Assembly: GCA_017991675.1 (NCBI GenBank)
Contig: JAGOQB010000001.1
Location: 427,165 to 491,164 of the forward strand
Length of the DNA stretch: 64,000 nt
DNA from: Phenylobacterium sp.
GTDB lineage: Bacteria; Pseudomonadota; Alphaproteobacteria; Caulobacterales; Caulobacteraceae
Direction: 5' to 3'
Made by a program: the position numbers and the translations under genes. Positions 48,810-58,877 of the stretch are shown here, one piece after another. The notes under the pieces are model-generated. The model did not search any database, was not told where the DNA came from, and saw only the letters and a list, made by a program, of their open reading frames with translations. Positions within the stretch are counted from its first letter, which is position 1, and the number at the start of each line of letters is the position of its first letter.

Positions 48810-51293
48810 ATGGGTGCAGAAGCGGCAAGGATCGAACGGCGGACGCTCGAGCGCGCGTCCAGCGTGGCCGAGATTCTGGCCCCCGCGTCATGGACCGACG
48901 CGCGGGTCGAGGCCTGGCTCGACTGGCTGGGCGAGGACACCGACCTGCCCGCCGCCGTGTTCCGCTTCGCCGAAGACCTCGTTCAGCGCGGCGATTCGGC
49001 GGCGCTGTTCGAGACCGCCCGCGCGCGCGCCGCGTTCCGCCGCGACCTGGGCGCGGCCGTGCTCGCCGGCCAGATCGCGCTGAGCTGGCCCCGTCCCGAC
49101 GCCGCGACGCCGCTCGTGCGGACAGGCCAGGCCGACTGCGCCGCCGCCCTCGCCGCGCTGCGCGCCCAGCATCGCGGCCGCGCGATGGCCAAGGCCGCCG
49201 CCCGCGAGATGGGCGCCCGCCTTCAGGCGGTGATGGACTCCATCCTGCGCTGCGAGGGCGACCCGGCCGCCTGCGCCGACCTGCGCGCCAACGCCAGCCT
49301 GGCCCGCAGCGCCGAGGCCGCCCGCACTGCGGGCGCTACCGACGCCATGATCCTCGACGCCATCGCCCTGGCCAAGGCCGGCGAACTCGAATGGACCAGC
49401 GCCGAACCCGACTTCGGCGACATCGAGGATCTGGAACTGGTCTGCGTCGTCGCGCCCGAGCCGGCGCTCGGCGCCGCGGCCTGGGAGACCGGCGCGCTCG
49501 CCGTCGCCCTCACCCCCGAGATCGCCCAGGGCGTCGCCCGCGCCTGGGGCGGCGCGCGCGGGGCCGTCAATCTGCTGAGCTTCGGGGCCGGGCAGGACTT
49601 CGACGCCGCCGGCTTCGCCTCGGCCGTCGCCCTGCTGGCGACCGCCCTGGCCGCGGTGGCCGGCGAGCGCCCCGCTTCGCTCGGCCTGGCCGGTGTCGCC
49701 GACTGGCTGGTCGCCCAGGGCCTGACCTACGATTCCGAGGCCGGCCGGACCGCCATCCGCGACCTCTACCGGCACGCGGCGTCCGCGTGCGTCGCTTCCG
49801 GCGCCAAGCTGAGCGGCGGCCTGGCGGTGTTCGACGATGCGGAACTGGCCCTGCGCCTTGGCGGCGCCAGCGCCTCGGCCGCCCCCTGGCTCGGTCCGAT
49901 CACTGTCGCCGAGACCGAGGACGGCGTCCTAACCCGGGTGATGTCCGAAGCGGCGCTGCAAGGCCTGACCGCGATCGGGGCCGATCAGTCCCAGGCGCGC
50001 GCCTGGCTGCTGGGCGGCGCGGACCTCTCCGAGGCGCCCGGCGTCGACCATGCGGCCCTGGCCGCCCGCGGCTTCACCGACCACGAGATCGCCCAGGCCG
50101 AAGCCGCCCTGCCCTTCGCCGCCACCCTGGCCGAGGCCTTCGCCGCCATCGACGCCGGCTTCCTCTGCGACGTGCTCGGCGCCACCGACGCCGACCTCGC
50201 CGACCCGAACCTCAACGTGCTCAAGCTGGCCGGCTTCAGCGACGAGGAGATCGATCAGGCCCAGGCCTACGCCATGGGCTCGGGGGCGCTATCTGCGGCC
50301 GACTTCCTCACCCCCGCCCAGCAGGCGGTGTTCGAGACCGCCGACGACCTCGGCCCGGAGCCCTATTTCGCGGTGCTGGCGGTGATCGCCCACGCCCTGG
50401 CGGTTCCCGCCCTCGCCGACCTCGAGCTGGAATGGGACACCACCCCGGCCGACGCCGCCGGCGTGATCGCCATGGCCGCCCGCGCCAAGGCCCCGGCCCT
50501 GCGGATGCGTCGCGCCGCCCCGCCCGCCGGCCTGGTGCTGGACCTGCCCAAGGCGATCGAGCCGCCGCCCCGCGCCGCGCGCGAACCCGAGGCCGAGGCC
50601 CGCGCCCCGCAGGCCGAACGGATCGTCGAGCGCATCGTCGAGCGCGAGCGCACCCGCCGCAAACTGCCCGACCGCCGCAAGGGCTACATCCAGAAGGCCA
50701 GCGTCGGCGGCCACAAGGTCTATCTGCACACCGGCGAATACGAGGACGGCGAACTCGGCGAGATCTTCATCGACATGCACAAGGAAGGCGCCGCCTTCCG
50801 CTCGTTGATGAACAACTTCGCCATCGCGATCTCCATCGGCCTGCAGTACGGCGTGCCGCTGGACGAGTTCGTCGAAGCCTTCGTCTTCACCCGTTTCGAG
50901 CCGGCCGGCCCGGTCACCGGCAACGACTCTGTGCGCTCGGCGACCTCGATCCTCGACTATTTGTTCCGCGAGCTCGGCGTCTCCTATCTGGGCCGCAACG
51001 ACCTGGCCAACGCCGACCCGGACGAGCTCAACGCCGACGGCCTGGGCGACGGCAAGAGCGAGGACGAGGACGGCCCCCAGCCGGCCAGCCACTTCATCTC
51101 GCGCGGCTTCGCCCGCGGCGCGGCGCCCGACAACCTGGTGTTCCTGCCCAGCGCCGCGGCCCGGCCGCCGGCGGCCGAGGCCGATGTCTGCGCGGCCTGT
51201 GGCGACATCGCCGTCGTCCGCAAGGGCGCCAGCCTGATCTGCGAAACCTGCGGGACCCGCGCCGCCCCGCAGGGCGGCGACATGACCGGCTGA
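48810..51293 (+). CDS. NrdJ-derived TSCPD-domain protein (apparent class II ribonucleotide reductase pseudoenzyme)
   Basis: An 827-residue protein. Residues about 610-740 are a clear TSCPD domain as at the C-terminus of alphaproteobacterial Nrd[93 protein letters not shown]. It ends with C794-x2-C797 and C811-x2-C814, like the NrdJ Cys tail. Upstream, [35 protein letters not shown] and [12 protein letters not shown] echo the NrdJ barrel region (from my memory of the family). The NrdJ active-site NPCSE and the SGAISKTINMPN segment are absent, and NrdJ is about 1,200 residues, so reductase activity is unlikely. Residues 1-150 are Ala-rich and unrecognised. The start follows GACGGGAGAG. Confidence 0.85.
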   Translation: MGAEAARIERRTLERASSVAEILAPASWTDARVEAWLDWLGEDTDLPAAVFRFAEDLVQRGDSAALFETARARAAFRRDLGAAVLAGQIALSWPRPDAATPLVRTGQADCAAALAALRAQHRGRAMAKAAAREMGARLQAVMDSILRCEGDPAACADLRANASLARSAEAARTAGATDAMILDAIALAKAGELEWTSAEPDFGDIEDLELVCVVAPEPALGAAAWETGALAVALTPEIAQGVARAWGGARGAVNLLSFGAGQDFDAAGFASAVALLATALAAVAGERPASLGLAGVADWLVAQGLTYDSEAGRTAIRDLYRHAASACVASGAKLSGGLAVFDDAELALRLGGASASAAPWLGPITVAETEDGVLTRVMSEAALQGLTAIGADQSQARAWLLGGADLSEAPGVDHAALAARGFTDHEIAQAEAALPFAATLAEAFAAIDAGFLCDVLGATDADLADPNLNVLKLAGFSDEEIDQAQAYAMGSGALSAADFLTPAQQAVFETADDLGPEPYFAVLAVIAHALAVPALADLELEWDTTPADAAGVIAMAARAKAPALRMRRAAPPAGLVLDLPKAIEPPPRAAREPEAEARAPQAERIVERIVERERTRRKLPDRRKGYIQKASVGGHKVYLHTGEYEDGELGEIFIDMHKEGAAFRSLMNNFAIAISIGLQYGVPLDEFVEAFVFTRFEPAGPVTGNDSVRSATSILDYLFRELGVSYLGRNDLANADPDELNADGLGDGKSEDEDGPQPASHFISRGFARGAAPDNLVFLPSAAARPPAAEADVCAACGDIAVVRKGASLICETCGTRAAPQGGDMTG

Positions 51294-51471
51294 CCGGTCG
51301 CCGGCGCCACGCGACGCGGCCGCCATTTCGGGGACCGGGCTCAATGACGCCCGCGGAATGTCTCAAGCCCAGCTGGCCCAGCCCTGCGCATCCGCAGCGG
51401 CCAGCTAAGCCGCTGACAATTACGGCGAATTAAGTAGCGTCCACAGAGTGTCGAGAGCACATGCTCACATC

Positions 51472-52383
51472 ATGGACCAACAACGCCAAGCTTCGATGCC
51501 CCGTCTGACGCGTCCCCTCCCCGTCCTCGCAGCCCTGCTCGCCGCGGCGCTCGCCGCCGTCCCCAGCATGGCCAGCGCCAATATGGGCGACAAGGACGTG
51601 GCGCGGATGGTCACGTTCGGCGGCGCCTGCGCCAAGTGTGAGCTGTCGGGGCGCAAGCTGGCCGGCGCGCAGTTCGTCGGCGCCGACTTCGCCCAGGCCG
51701 CCCTGGTCGGCTCGGACCTGCGCGACGCCCGCTTCCTCGGCGCCAACTTCAATGGGGCCGACCTGTCGCGCGCCGACCTGTCCGATTCCCAGATGGTCGG
51801 CGCCAACTTCACCGCCGCGGTGCTCACCGACGCACGCCTACGCGACGTCGAGGCGCGCGGGGTCAATTTCGGCGGCGCCAACCTCGCCCGCGCCGACCTG
51901 CGCGACGCCGCGGCCGCCGGCTCGAACTTCAGCAAGGCCAACCTCTCCAACGCCTCGTTGCGCAGCGCCGAACTGCGGGCGACCAACTTTTCCAAGGCCA
52001 ACGCCCGCGCCGCCGACTTCCGCGACGCCGCGCTGACCGGCGCCAATCTCGGCTCGGGCGCCTTCGACCACGCCTCGTTCCGCGACGCCGATCTCTCGGC
52101 CGCCAGCCTGACGGGCGCGACGTTCGTCAACACTGACTTCCGTGGCGCGACCCTGAACGGCGCCAACATCGCCGGGGTCGACCTCTCGCGCACCAAGGGC
52201 CTGGAGCAGGACCAGCTGGACAACGCCTGCGCCGACGGCGCGACCCGCACCCCGCCCGGCCTGGTGGCCAAGACCTGCCATCGCGGCTCGCGCGTTCGGG
52301 TCGTCGCCCGCCCCGCGCCGCCGGCCCCGCCCGCGCCTCCGGCGCCGCCGGCCCCGCCGCGCTTCTTCGCCGCCGTCGACTGA
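51472..52383 (+). CDS. Exported pentapeptide-repeat protein
   Basis: About 303 residues with a signal peptide (VLAALLAAALAAVPSMASA), a short CAKCELSG segment, then about 30 A(D/N)LxX-type pentapeptides (for example FLGANFNGADLSRADLSDSQ), expected to form a right-handed quadrilateral beta-helix. A C-terminal CADGAT...KTCHRG pair of cysteines and a Pro/Ala tail follow. Being exported, it is not a gyrase-protecting Qnr protein; function is unknown. The start could be ATG 51472 or ATG 51496, and neither has a strong ribosome site. Confidence 0.85.
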   Translation: MDQQRQASMPRLTRPLPVLAALLAAALAAVPSMASANMGDKDVARMVTFGGACAKCELSGRKLAGAQFVGADFAQAALVGSDLRDARFLGANFNGADLSRADLSDSQMVGANFTAAVLTDARLRDVEARGVNFGGANLARADLRDAAAAGSNFSKANLSNASLRSAELRATNFSKANARAADFRDAALTGANLGSGAFDHASFRDADLSAASLTGATFVNTDFRGATLNGANIAGVDLSRTKGLEQDQLDNACADGATRTPPGLVAKTCHRGSRVRVVARPAPPAPPAPPAPPAPPRFFAAVD

Positions 52384-52393
52384 CGAGCACAAA

Positions 52394-52418
52394 AAAAGGG
52401 GGCCGCCGGCCCCCTTTT
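52394..52418. terminator. Rho-independent terminator after the pentapeptide-repeat gene
   Basis: GGGGGCC-GCC-GGCCCCC (7-bp stem) is preceded by AAAAAAA and followed by TTTT, so it could act in both directions between the convergent pentapeptide and aspS genes. Confidence 0.88.
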
Positions 52419-52442
52419 CCGTATCTGTCGCTGCGCGCCCTA

Positions 52443-52544
52443 GAGTCATTTCCGATCTGATTGGATCGGAAATGACTCATAACTCGTTGAATTTAGAGCA
52501 TTTTCTTCGCCGAACCGGTAGCCACTTCGGCGGAAAATGCTCTA
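52443..52544 (-). repeat. Tandem double-hairpin intergenic repeat, copy 2 (inverted)
   Basis: Read on the minus strand it matches 41772-41873: first hairpin TAGAGCATTTTC...GAAAATGCTCTA with the same inner stem, then GAGTCATTTCCGATC/GATCGGAAATGACTC. The second stem differs from copy 1 at two adjacent base pairs with both strands changed, so pairing is kept. Its leading TAG is the aspS stop codon. Confidence 0.88.
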
Positions 52545-54371
52545 GACCTTGATCGGCGGCGCCAGGCGGATGTGCAGCTCCTTCAGCTGCTTCTCCAGAA
52601 CTTCCGACGGCGCGTTCATCAACAGGTCCTGGCCCTGCTGGTTCAGCGGGAAGGCGATGACCTCGCGGATCGCGGTCTCGCCGGCCAGCAGCATGACGAT
52701 CCGGTCGATGCCGGGCGCCAGGCCGCCGTGCGGCGGCGCGCCGTGACGGAAGGCGTTCAGCATGCCGCCGAACTCCTCCTCGACGACGTTGGAGCCGTAG
52801 CCGGCCAATTCGAAGGCCTTCACCATCACCTCGGGGATGTGGTTCCGGATCGCGCCCGAGCACAGCTCATAGCCGTTGCAGACGATGTCGTACTGGAACG
52901 CGCGGATGGTCAGCGGATCCTGGTTCAGCAGCGCGTCGAGACCGCCCTGCGGCATCGAGAACGGGTTGTGCGAGAAGTCGACCTTCTGCTCTTCCTCGCT
53001 CCACTCGAACATCGGGAAATCGACGATCCAGCAGAACTTGAACTGGTCCTCGTCGACCAGCTTCAGGTCCGTGCCGACCTTGGTCCGGGCGGTGCCCGCG
53101 AACTTCGCGAACACCTTCGGATCGCCGGCCACGAAGAAGGCCGCGTCGCCCTGCCCCATGCCAATGGCGGTCATCAGCGCGGTGGTCGCGTCGGGCCCCA
53201 GGTTCTTGGCGATCGGGCCGCCCCAGCCGCCCTGGTCCTCGGACCAGAAGATATAGCCCAGGCCCGGCTGGCCTTCGCCCTGCGCCCAGCTGTTCATGCG
53301 GTCGCAGAACGCGCGGCTGCCGCCCTTCGGGGCCGGGATCGCCCAGACGGCGTTCTTGGCGTCTTCCAGGATGCGCGCGAACAGGCCAAAGCCGCCGCCG
53401 CGGAAGTTCTCAGAGACGTCCTGCATGACGATCGGGTTGCGCAGGTCGGGCTTGTCGGTGCCGTAGCGGGCCATCGACTGCACGTAGGTCAGGCGCTCGA
53501 AGCCCTTGTGCTCGATGGTCTTGCCGAAGTCGTCCACATAGGACAGCGGCTGGTCGATCGGCGAGACGCGCTTGCCGCCGCCGAACTCCTCGAACACGCC
53601 GTGCATCACCGGCTCGATCGCCGCGAACACGTCTTCCTGGGTGACGAAGCTCATCTCGACGTCGAGCTGGTAGAATTCCAGCGACCGGTCGGCGCGCAGG
53701 TCCTCGTCGCGGAAGCACGGCGCGATCTGGAAGTAGCGGTCGAAGCCCGAGACCATCAGCAGCTGCTTGAACTGCTGGGGCGCCTGCGGCAGCGCGTAGA
53801 ACTTGGTCGGGTGCATCCGCGAGGGCACCAGGAAGTCGCGCGCGCCTTCCGGCGACGAGGCCGTCAGGATCGGCGTCTGGTACTCCAGGAAGCCCTGGTC
53901 GATCATGCGGTTGCGGATCGAGTGGATGACCTTCGAGCGCAGCACGATGTTCCGGTGCAGCGTCTCGCGGCGCAGGTCCAGATAGCGGTGCTTCAGGCGG
54001 ATCTCTTCCGGATAGTCGGGCTCGCCAAAGACCGGCAGCGGCAGCTCGGCGGCTTCCGACAGCACCTCAACGGTACGCACGCGCACCTCGACCTCGCCGG
54101 TCGGCAGGTTGGCGTTCACGGTCTCCGGGCTGCGGGCCACGACCTCGCCGTCGATGCGGATGACGCTCTCGGCGCGCAGGCGCTCGATGACGTCGAAGCC
54201 GGGGGTCTCCGGGCTGATGACCAGCTGGGTCAGACCATAGTGGTCGCGCAGGTCGATGAAGACCAGACCGCCGTGGTCGCGCTTGCGGTGAATCCAGCCC
54301 GAAAGGCGGACGGTCTTGCCCGTGTCGGCGGCGCGCAGGGCGCCTGCGGTATGGGTGCGGTAGGCGTGCAT
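52542..54371 (-). CDS. aspS: Aspartyl-tRNA synthetase
   Basis: Class II aminoacyl-tRNA synthetase of 609 residues of the bacterial type. N-terminal OB-fold ([24 protein letters not shown]), catalytic core motif 2 ([24 protein letters not shown], split over the usual region), an inserted GAD domain (about 290-430) and motif 3 ([15 protein letters not shown]). Without a gatCAB survey it cannot be said whether it also charges tRNA-Asn. The final GTC-TAG uses the first three bases of the repeat element as stop. Confidence 0.97.
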   Translation of the reverse strand: MHAYRTHTAGALRAADTGKTVRLSGWIHRKRDHGGLVFIDLRDHYGLTQLVISPETPGFDVIERLRAESVIRIDGEVVARSPETVNANLPTGEVEVRVRTVEVLSEAAELPLPVFGEPDYPEEIRLKHRYLDLRRETLHRNIVLRSKVIHSIRNRMIDQGFLEYQTPILTASSPEGARDFLVPSRMHPTKFYALPQAPQQFKQLLMVSGFDRYFQIAPCFRDEDLRADRSLEFYQLDVEMSFVTQEDVFAAIEPVMHGVFEEFGGGKRVSPIDQPLSYVDDFGKTIEHKGFERLTYVQSMARYGTDKPDLRNPIVMQDVSENFRGGGFGLFARILEDAKNAVWAIPAPKGGSRAFCDRMNSWAQGEGQPGLGYIFWSEDQGGWGGPIAKNLGPDATTALMTAIGMGQGDAAFFVAGDPKVFAKFAGTARTKVGTDLKLVDEDQFKFCWIVDFPMFEWSEEEQKVDFSHNPFSMPQGGLDALLNQDPLTIRAFQYDIVCNGYELCSGAIRNHIPEVMVKAFELAGYGSNVVEEEFGGMLNAFRHGAPPHGGLAPGIDRIVMLLAGETAIREVIAFPLNQQGQDLLMNAPSEVLEKQLKELHIRLAPPIKV

Positions 54372-54464
54372 GGGGAGTCGCTAAGGCTCTGAAAATCGAG
54401 CGCGGAAGGGCGCATGTAGGGCCCCGAAAGTCAAGGCGCGGACGCCTTGCGCTCCCCTCGCTCC

Positions 54465-55790
54465 CTACTTCGCCGGATCGACCAGGGCTTGGTAGACCAG
54501 GGTCCGCGTCAGCCCGCCCAGGTCCGGGCCGCCGGTGCCGCCATAGCGCTGAATCATGCCGACGAAGACCACGTCGTTGGTCGGGTCGACCCAGAACCAG
54601 GTGCCGGCCGCCCCGCCCCAGCTCATCGTGCCCTTGCCTTCCAGCGTCCCGGCCTTACGCGGGTCGTTGACCACCATGACGTCCATCCCGAAGCCGACAG
54701 CCTCATTGAACGACGAGGCCGTCGAGCCGTTCGACGACACCAGCGCCGCCTGCGGGATGACGTTGGTCCCCATCAGCTCGACCGTGGCTGGCGATAGGAT
54801 CCGCACCCCGTCCAACTCGCCGCCGTTGGCGATCATCTGGGCGAAGCGCGCATAGTCGCGGGTGGTCGACACCAGGCCGCCGCCGCCGGACTCCAGCCGC
54901 GGCTTGTCGACGAAGTTCTGGATCGGCTGGCCGAACAGCGTCTTGGCCTCCTCGATCTTGCCGGTGTCGGGATTGCCGATATAGGGCGTGGCCAGCCGAC
55001 CGGCCTTGCCCGCGCCGGTGTAGAAGCCGGTGTCGTTCATCTTCAGCGGCCTGAAGATCCGGCTCTCCATGAAGTCGCCCAGGCTCTGGCCGGTCAGCCG
55101 CTCGACCACCGCCCCCTGCAGGTCGACGGCGACCGAATAGCTCCACTGCTCGCCGGGCTGGTACATCAGCGGGATCGCGGCGGTCTTGGCGGTCAGGTCC
55201 TTGAGGTCCGCCGCGCCCAGGATGCGGCCGTCACGGAACATCCGGTCGACTGGATGCTCGTCGCCGAGGCCATAGCCGAACCCGGCCGTATGGCTCATCA
55301 GCTCGCGCATGGTCGGCGGCCGCTTCACCGGCTCAAGGATGGGCTGGCCCTGGGCGTCGACGCCTTTCCAGACCTTCAGGTCCTTCATCTCGGGCAGATA
55401 GGCGGTGATCGGGTCGTCGAGCCGCCAGCGGCCCTCCTCGAACAGGATCATCATCGCCACGCCGGTCACCGGCTTGGTCATCGAATAGATGCGGAAGATG
55501 GCGTCCTTCTCGAGCGGCGCGCCGTTCTCCAGGTTCGCCTTGCCATGGGTGTTGAAGGCCACCACCTGGCCGTGGCGGGCCAGCAGGGTCTGCACCCCCG
55601 CCACGCGACCATTGGCCACCACCTGCGCCATGGCCGCGTCCAGCCGTTTCAGGCGCGCGCTGTCAAAGCCCATCGCCTCCGGGCTCGCGGCCGCCGCCAG
55701 CGCCGCCGGCTCCCTGGCCAGGGCGACGGGCGACGCGGCCCAGCTCAGCGTTGCCGCGGCCAGAGCCGTCGCCAGCAGATGGCGCTTCAT
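54465..55790 (-). CDS. Exported serine hydrolase (class C beta-lactamase/esterase fold)
   Basis: Periplasmic serine hydrolase of 441 residues: signal peptide ([21 protein letters not shown]), catalytic S103-x-x-K106 in IYSMTKPV, the Tyr motif YSV in EQWSYSVAVD, and a C-terminal SWGGAAG in place of the KTG box. This third motif is typical of family VIII esterases and D-aminopeptidase-like proteins rather than true AmpC. Substrate is unknown. It appears to stand alone between aspS and parC, reading in the same direction. Confidence 0.9.
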   Translation of the reverse strand: MKRHLLATALAAATLSWAASPVALAREPAALAAAASPEAMGFDSARLKRLDAAMAQVVANGRVAGVQTLLARHGQVVAFNTHGKANLENGAPLEKDAIFRIYSMTKPVTGVAMMILFEEGRWRLDDPITAYLPEMKDLKVWKGVDAQGQPILEPVKRPPTMRELMSHTAGFGYGLGDEHPVDRMFRDGRILGAADLKDLTAKTAAIPLMYQPGEQWSYSVAVDLQGAVVERLTGQSLGDFMESRIFRPLKMNDTGFYTGAGKAGRLATPYIGNPDTGKIEEAKTLFGQPIQNFVDKPRLESGGGGLVSTTRDYARFAQMIANGGELDGVRILSPATVELMGTNVIPQAALVSSNGSTASSFNEAVGFGMDVMVVNDPRKAGTLEGKGTMSWGGAAGTWFWVDPTNDVVFVGMIQRYGGTGGPDLGGLTRTLVYQALVDPAK

Positions 55791-55863
55791 GAAACTTCCC
55801 CCTCCCGAACAACGGTCGGCGAAGCTTAGCGTTGCGCAGGACGCCTACAAGGTGTCGCGAGGC

Positions 55864-58113
55864 CTATTTCGGCTTGAACCGCTTGCTGGTCGGGAAACCC
55901 TTGGGCGCCAGCTTGCCCGCCGCCGCGCGCCGGCCCAGCCACTCGCGCCACTCGCCCCAGACGCGGGTGCGGCCGGCGGTGTCGATCCAGGTCGCGCCGT
56001 CCTCGGCGTTGAACACCACCGCGTCGCGCAAGCCCCCTTCACGGTAGGTCTGCAGCTTCACGCCCTTGCCGCGCGGCATCTCCGGCAGCTCCGACAGCGG
56101 GAAGATCAGGATCTTGCCGTTGTCGCCGATCACCCCGAAGTGGTCGCCGCTCATCGGCATGGCGAAGGCCGCGCCCTTGGCCCCGGCATTCAGCACCTGC
56201 TTGCCGGCGCGACGGAAGCTGACCGCCTCCTCCTCGGGCAGGATGAAGCCGTAACCTTCCTTCGAGGCGATGACCCGCTTGGTCCCCGGCTTGTGGGGGA
56301 AGATGTCGATGATGTCGGTCTTGTCGTCGAGATCGAGCATCAGCCGCAGCGGCTCGCCATGGCCGCGCGCACCCGGCAGCTTGTCGCAACCGAGGGTGAA
56401 GAACCTGCCGTCCGAGGCGAAGATCAGCAGCTTGTCCGTCGTCTCGGCCGCGACGATGAAGCCGAGCTTGTCGCCTTCCTTGAACTTCAGTTCCGAGGGG
56501 TCCTCGACCTTGCCCTTGGCCGCGCGGATCCAGCCGCGCTCGGACAGGATGACGGTGATCGGCTCGCGCACGATCATCGCCTCGATGGCCGCCTCGGCGT
56601 CCACAACCGGGGCGGTGTCGAAGATCGAACGGCGCTTGCCGAGGTTCGTGTCCGGTCCGAGGATCGCGCGCACGTCCTTCAGGCCCACGCCGACCAGACG
56701 CCATTGCGCTCGGTCCGAGGCCAGCATCTTCAAGAGGCCGTCGCGTTCCTCGGCCAGTTCGGCGTGCTCGCGCCGCAGCTCCATCTCCTCCAGCTTGGCC
56801 AGTTGGCGCAGCCGGGTGTTGAGAATGGCGTCAGCCTGGATGTCTGAGAGTTCGAACGCTTCGATCAGCCGGGCCTTCGGCTCGTCCTCGTAGCGGACGA
56901 TGCGGATCACCTCGTCCAGGTTCAGGAAGGCGATGACCAGGCCGTCTAGGATGTGCAGACGGGCTTCGATCTTATCCAGGCGGAACCGCGCGCGGCGCAC
57001 CACCACCTCGCGGCGGTGATCCAGGAACGACTGCAGCAGCTGGCGCAGGCCCATGACGCCCGGCGCGCCCTTGGCGTCCAGCACGTTCATGTTGACCGGG
57101 AACCGGCTCTCCAGCGCCGAGAGCTTGAACAGGCTCTCCATCAGCACTTCAGGCTCGACGTTGCGGTTTTTCGGCTCCAGCACCAGCCGGACGTCCTCGG
57201 CGCTCTCGTCGCGCACGTCGCCCAGCAGCGGCGCCTTCTTGGTCTCGATCAAGTCGGCCAGCTGCTCGACCAGGTCGGCCTTCTTCACCTGGTACGGAAC
57301 CTCGGTGACGACGATCTGGTAAGTCCCGCGGCCGGTGTCTTCCTTCTCCCAGCGCGCCCGAACCCGGATGCCGCCACGGCCGGTGGCGTAGGTTTCCAGC
57401 ATGCTCTCGCGCGACTCGACGATCACCCCGCCGGTCGGGAAGTCGGGGCCCTGGACGTGCTCCATCAGCCGCGAGGTGTCGGCGTTCGGATCCTCCAGCA
57501 GCACCAGGCAGGCGTCGATCAGCTCGGCGGCGTTGTGCGGCGGGATCGAGGTCGCCATGCCCACGGCGATACCGCTCGAGCCGTTGGCCAGCAGGTTCGG
57601 GAACCCGGCCGGCAGCACCACCGGCTCCTCGTCTTCACCGTCATAGGTCGGGCGGAAGTCGACGGCGTCCTCATCGATGCCGTCCAGCAGCAGCTGCGCG
57701 GCCACGGTGAGCTTGCACTCGGTGTATCGCATGGCCGCGGCGTTATCGCCGTCGATGTTGCCGAAGTTCCCCTGCCCGTCGACCAGCGGGTAGCGCTGGG
57801 CGAAGTCCTGGGCCAGGCGCACCAGGGCGTCGTAGACGGCGGTGTCGCCGTGCGGGTGGTACTTACCAATCACGTCGCCGACCACGCGGGCGCACTTCTT
57901 GGCCGTGGTGTTCGGGTCCAGCCGCAGCTGGCGCATGGCGTACATCAGCCGCCGGTGCACCGGCTTCATCCCGTCGCGCACGTCGGGCAGCGCCCGGCCG
58001 GTGATGGTCGAGAGCGCATAGGCGAGGTATCGCCGCGACAGCGCCTCGGTCAGCGGCTCGTCGATGATGCGATCGCCGTCCCCGTCGCCGGGCGGTGGGA
58101 TGTGCTTGGTCAT
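55864..58113 (-). CDS. parC: DNA topoisomerase IV subunit A
   Basis: DNA-cleaving subunit of topoisomerase IV, 749 residues; partner of ParE at 5.8-7.9 kb. Landmarks are LSRRYLAYALSTITGRALPDVRDG, GKYHPHGDTAVYDALVRLAQ and the catalytic Tyr130 in AAMRYTE. The length and six-blade C-terminal region without the GyrA box support ParC over GyrA. The quinolone-contact positions equivalent to E. coli Ser80/Glu84 are Thr91/Asp95. Downstream of vapBC on the same strand, with 78 bases between. Confidence 0.95.
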   Translation of the reverse strand: MTKHIPPPGDGDGDRIIDEPLTEALSRRYLAYALSTITGRALPDVRDGMKPVHRRLMYAMRQLRLDPNTTAKKCARVVGDVIGKYHPHGDTAVYDALVRLAQDFAQRYPLVDGQGNFGNIDGDNAAAMRYTECKLTVAAQLLLDGIDEDAVDFRPTYDGEDEEPVVLPAGFPNLLANGSSGIAVGMATSIPPHNAAELIDACLVLLEDPNADTSRLMEHVQGPDFPTGGVIVESRESMLETYATGRGGIRVRARWEKEDTGRGTYQIVVTEVPYQVKKADLVEQLADLIETKKAPLLGDVRDESAEDVRLVLEPKNRNVEPEVLMESLFKLSALESRFPVNMNVLDAKGAPGVMGLRQLLQSFLDHRREVVVRRARFRLDKIEARLHILDGLVIAFLNLDEVIRIVRYEDEPKARLIEAFELSDIQADAILNTRLRQLAKLEEMELRREHAELAEERDGLLKMLASDRAQWRLVGVGLKDVRAILGPDTNLGKRRSIFDTAPVVDAEAAIEAMIVREPITVILSERGWIRAAKGKVEDPSELKFKEGDKLGFIVAAETTDKLLIFASDGRFFTLGCDKLPGARGHGEPLRLMLDLDDKTDIIDIFPHKPGTKRVIASKEGYGFILPEEEAVSFRRAGKQVLNAGAKGAAFAMPMSGDHFGVIGDNGKILIFPLSELPEMPRGKGVKLQTYREGGLRDAVVFNAEDGATWIDTAGRTRVWGEWREWLGRRAAAGKLAPKGFPTSKRFKPK

Positions 58114-58191
58114 GGTCGAATCAAACTCGCAGTTCAGTCCCGTTCTAACGGGCGACGCGACGGAAGTCGCTGCGGGCGGATGGCCGCGGGG

Positions 58192-58581
58192 CTAGCGGGC
58201 CAGTTCAATCGAGACCGGGATCGTGAGCTGCTCCCATCCCCGGTCCGTCGTCACAGCGATGGCGTCGCATGACATCCCCAAGGCAAGGCACGCCCGGTCT
58301 CCCAACGAAAGGCCGGCGGCGCGCGTATCGCGCCGCAGCTTGCCAGCCGACATCGCCTGCGCCGCGTCGAACGGCATCACGAGCAGATCAAGCTCGCCCA
58401 GGCTTTCTTCGATGACCTCGTCTGGAACTCCACGATCCTGAAGCTTGGCGATCACCTCCGAGAGGTTCACCGCCCCGATGCAGGCCTCCGCCAAGCGCTC
58501 CTCGACAAACCGCGAGCCCGGCTCATCCAGCATCACCGCGAGCAGGGCCGAAGCGTCCAGCACATAGGCCGAACTACTCAA
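58192..58581 (-). CDS. vapC: PIN-domain toxin (VapC family)
   Basis: Likely RNase toxin of a type II toxin-antitoxin pair, 129 residues. The acidic PIN residues are visible: D9 in YVLDASALLAV, Glu in NLSEVIAK, and Asp in SLGDRACLALG and TTDRGW. It overlaps the antitoxin gene by 8 bases. The RNA target is unknown (VapCs often cut initiator tRNA). Confidence 0.9.
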   Translation of the reverse strand: MSSSAYVLDASALLAVMLDEPGSRFVEERLAEACIGAVNLSEVIAKLQDRGVPDEVIEESLGELDLLVMPFDAAQAMSAGKLRRDTRAAGLSLGDRACLALGMSCDAIAVTTDRGWEQLTIPVSIELAR

Positions 58582-58819
58582 CCTCAGAAGCCCGGCGTCG
58601 GTCCGCGATCAACTCCTCGGAGAGGCTGGGACCTTGCACATACTGGCGAAGGCGCTCGCGCACGCCGGCGAGCGCGTCACGGAGCGGACGCACATGCAGT
58701 TCCCCGTCGATCACGCGCATGATCACCGGGTCACCGTCCGCCAGGCCGAGCTCGCGTCGGAAGTCAGCCGGCACTTGCAAACGGCCGCCGCTGACCAACT
58801 TGCCTCTCTGCGCATTCAT
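58574..58819 (-). CDS. vapB: AbrB/SpoVT-type antitoxin (VapB)
   Basis: Antitoxin of 81 residues. An N-terminal swapped-hairpin DNA-binding fold (GKLVSGGRLQVPADFRRELGL, GDPVIMRVIDGELHVRP) is followed by a helical tail (ALAGVRERLRQYV...ELIADRRRASEVE) expected to wrap VapC. The ATG at 58819 was chosen; upstream residues in frame are not family-like. It precedes and overlaps vapC. Confidence 0.88.
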   Translation of the reverse strand: MNAQRGKLVSGGRLQVPADFRRELGLADGDPVIMRVIDGELHVRPLRDALAGVRERLRQYVQGPSLSEELIADRRRASEVE

Positions 58820-58877
58820 GTCCGAACCACTCGCAGCGACAGAACGCACATCCTATACACGATTTCGAATGCTGTAC

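Noticed and set aside
48761-51433. An 890-codon open frame overlapping the NrdJ-like gene in another frame, very rich in Arg, Gly and Pro
   Set aside because: The composition is that of a shifted GC-rich frame, while the other frame holds the TSCPD domain and the zinc-type cysteines.
51472-52383. Quinolone-resistance (Qnr-type) pentapeptide protein linked to parC/parE
   Set aside because: It has a signal peptide, so it is exported, and lacks the Qnr loop pattern; nearness to parC is not evidence.
54465-55790. AmpC beta-lactamase
   Set aside because: SxxK and YxN-like residues are present, but the KTG box is replaced by SWGGAAG and no ampR is adjacent; esterase/peptidase-like activity is more likely.
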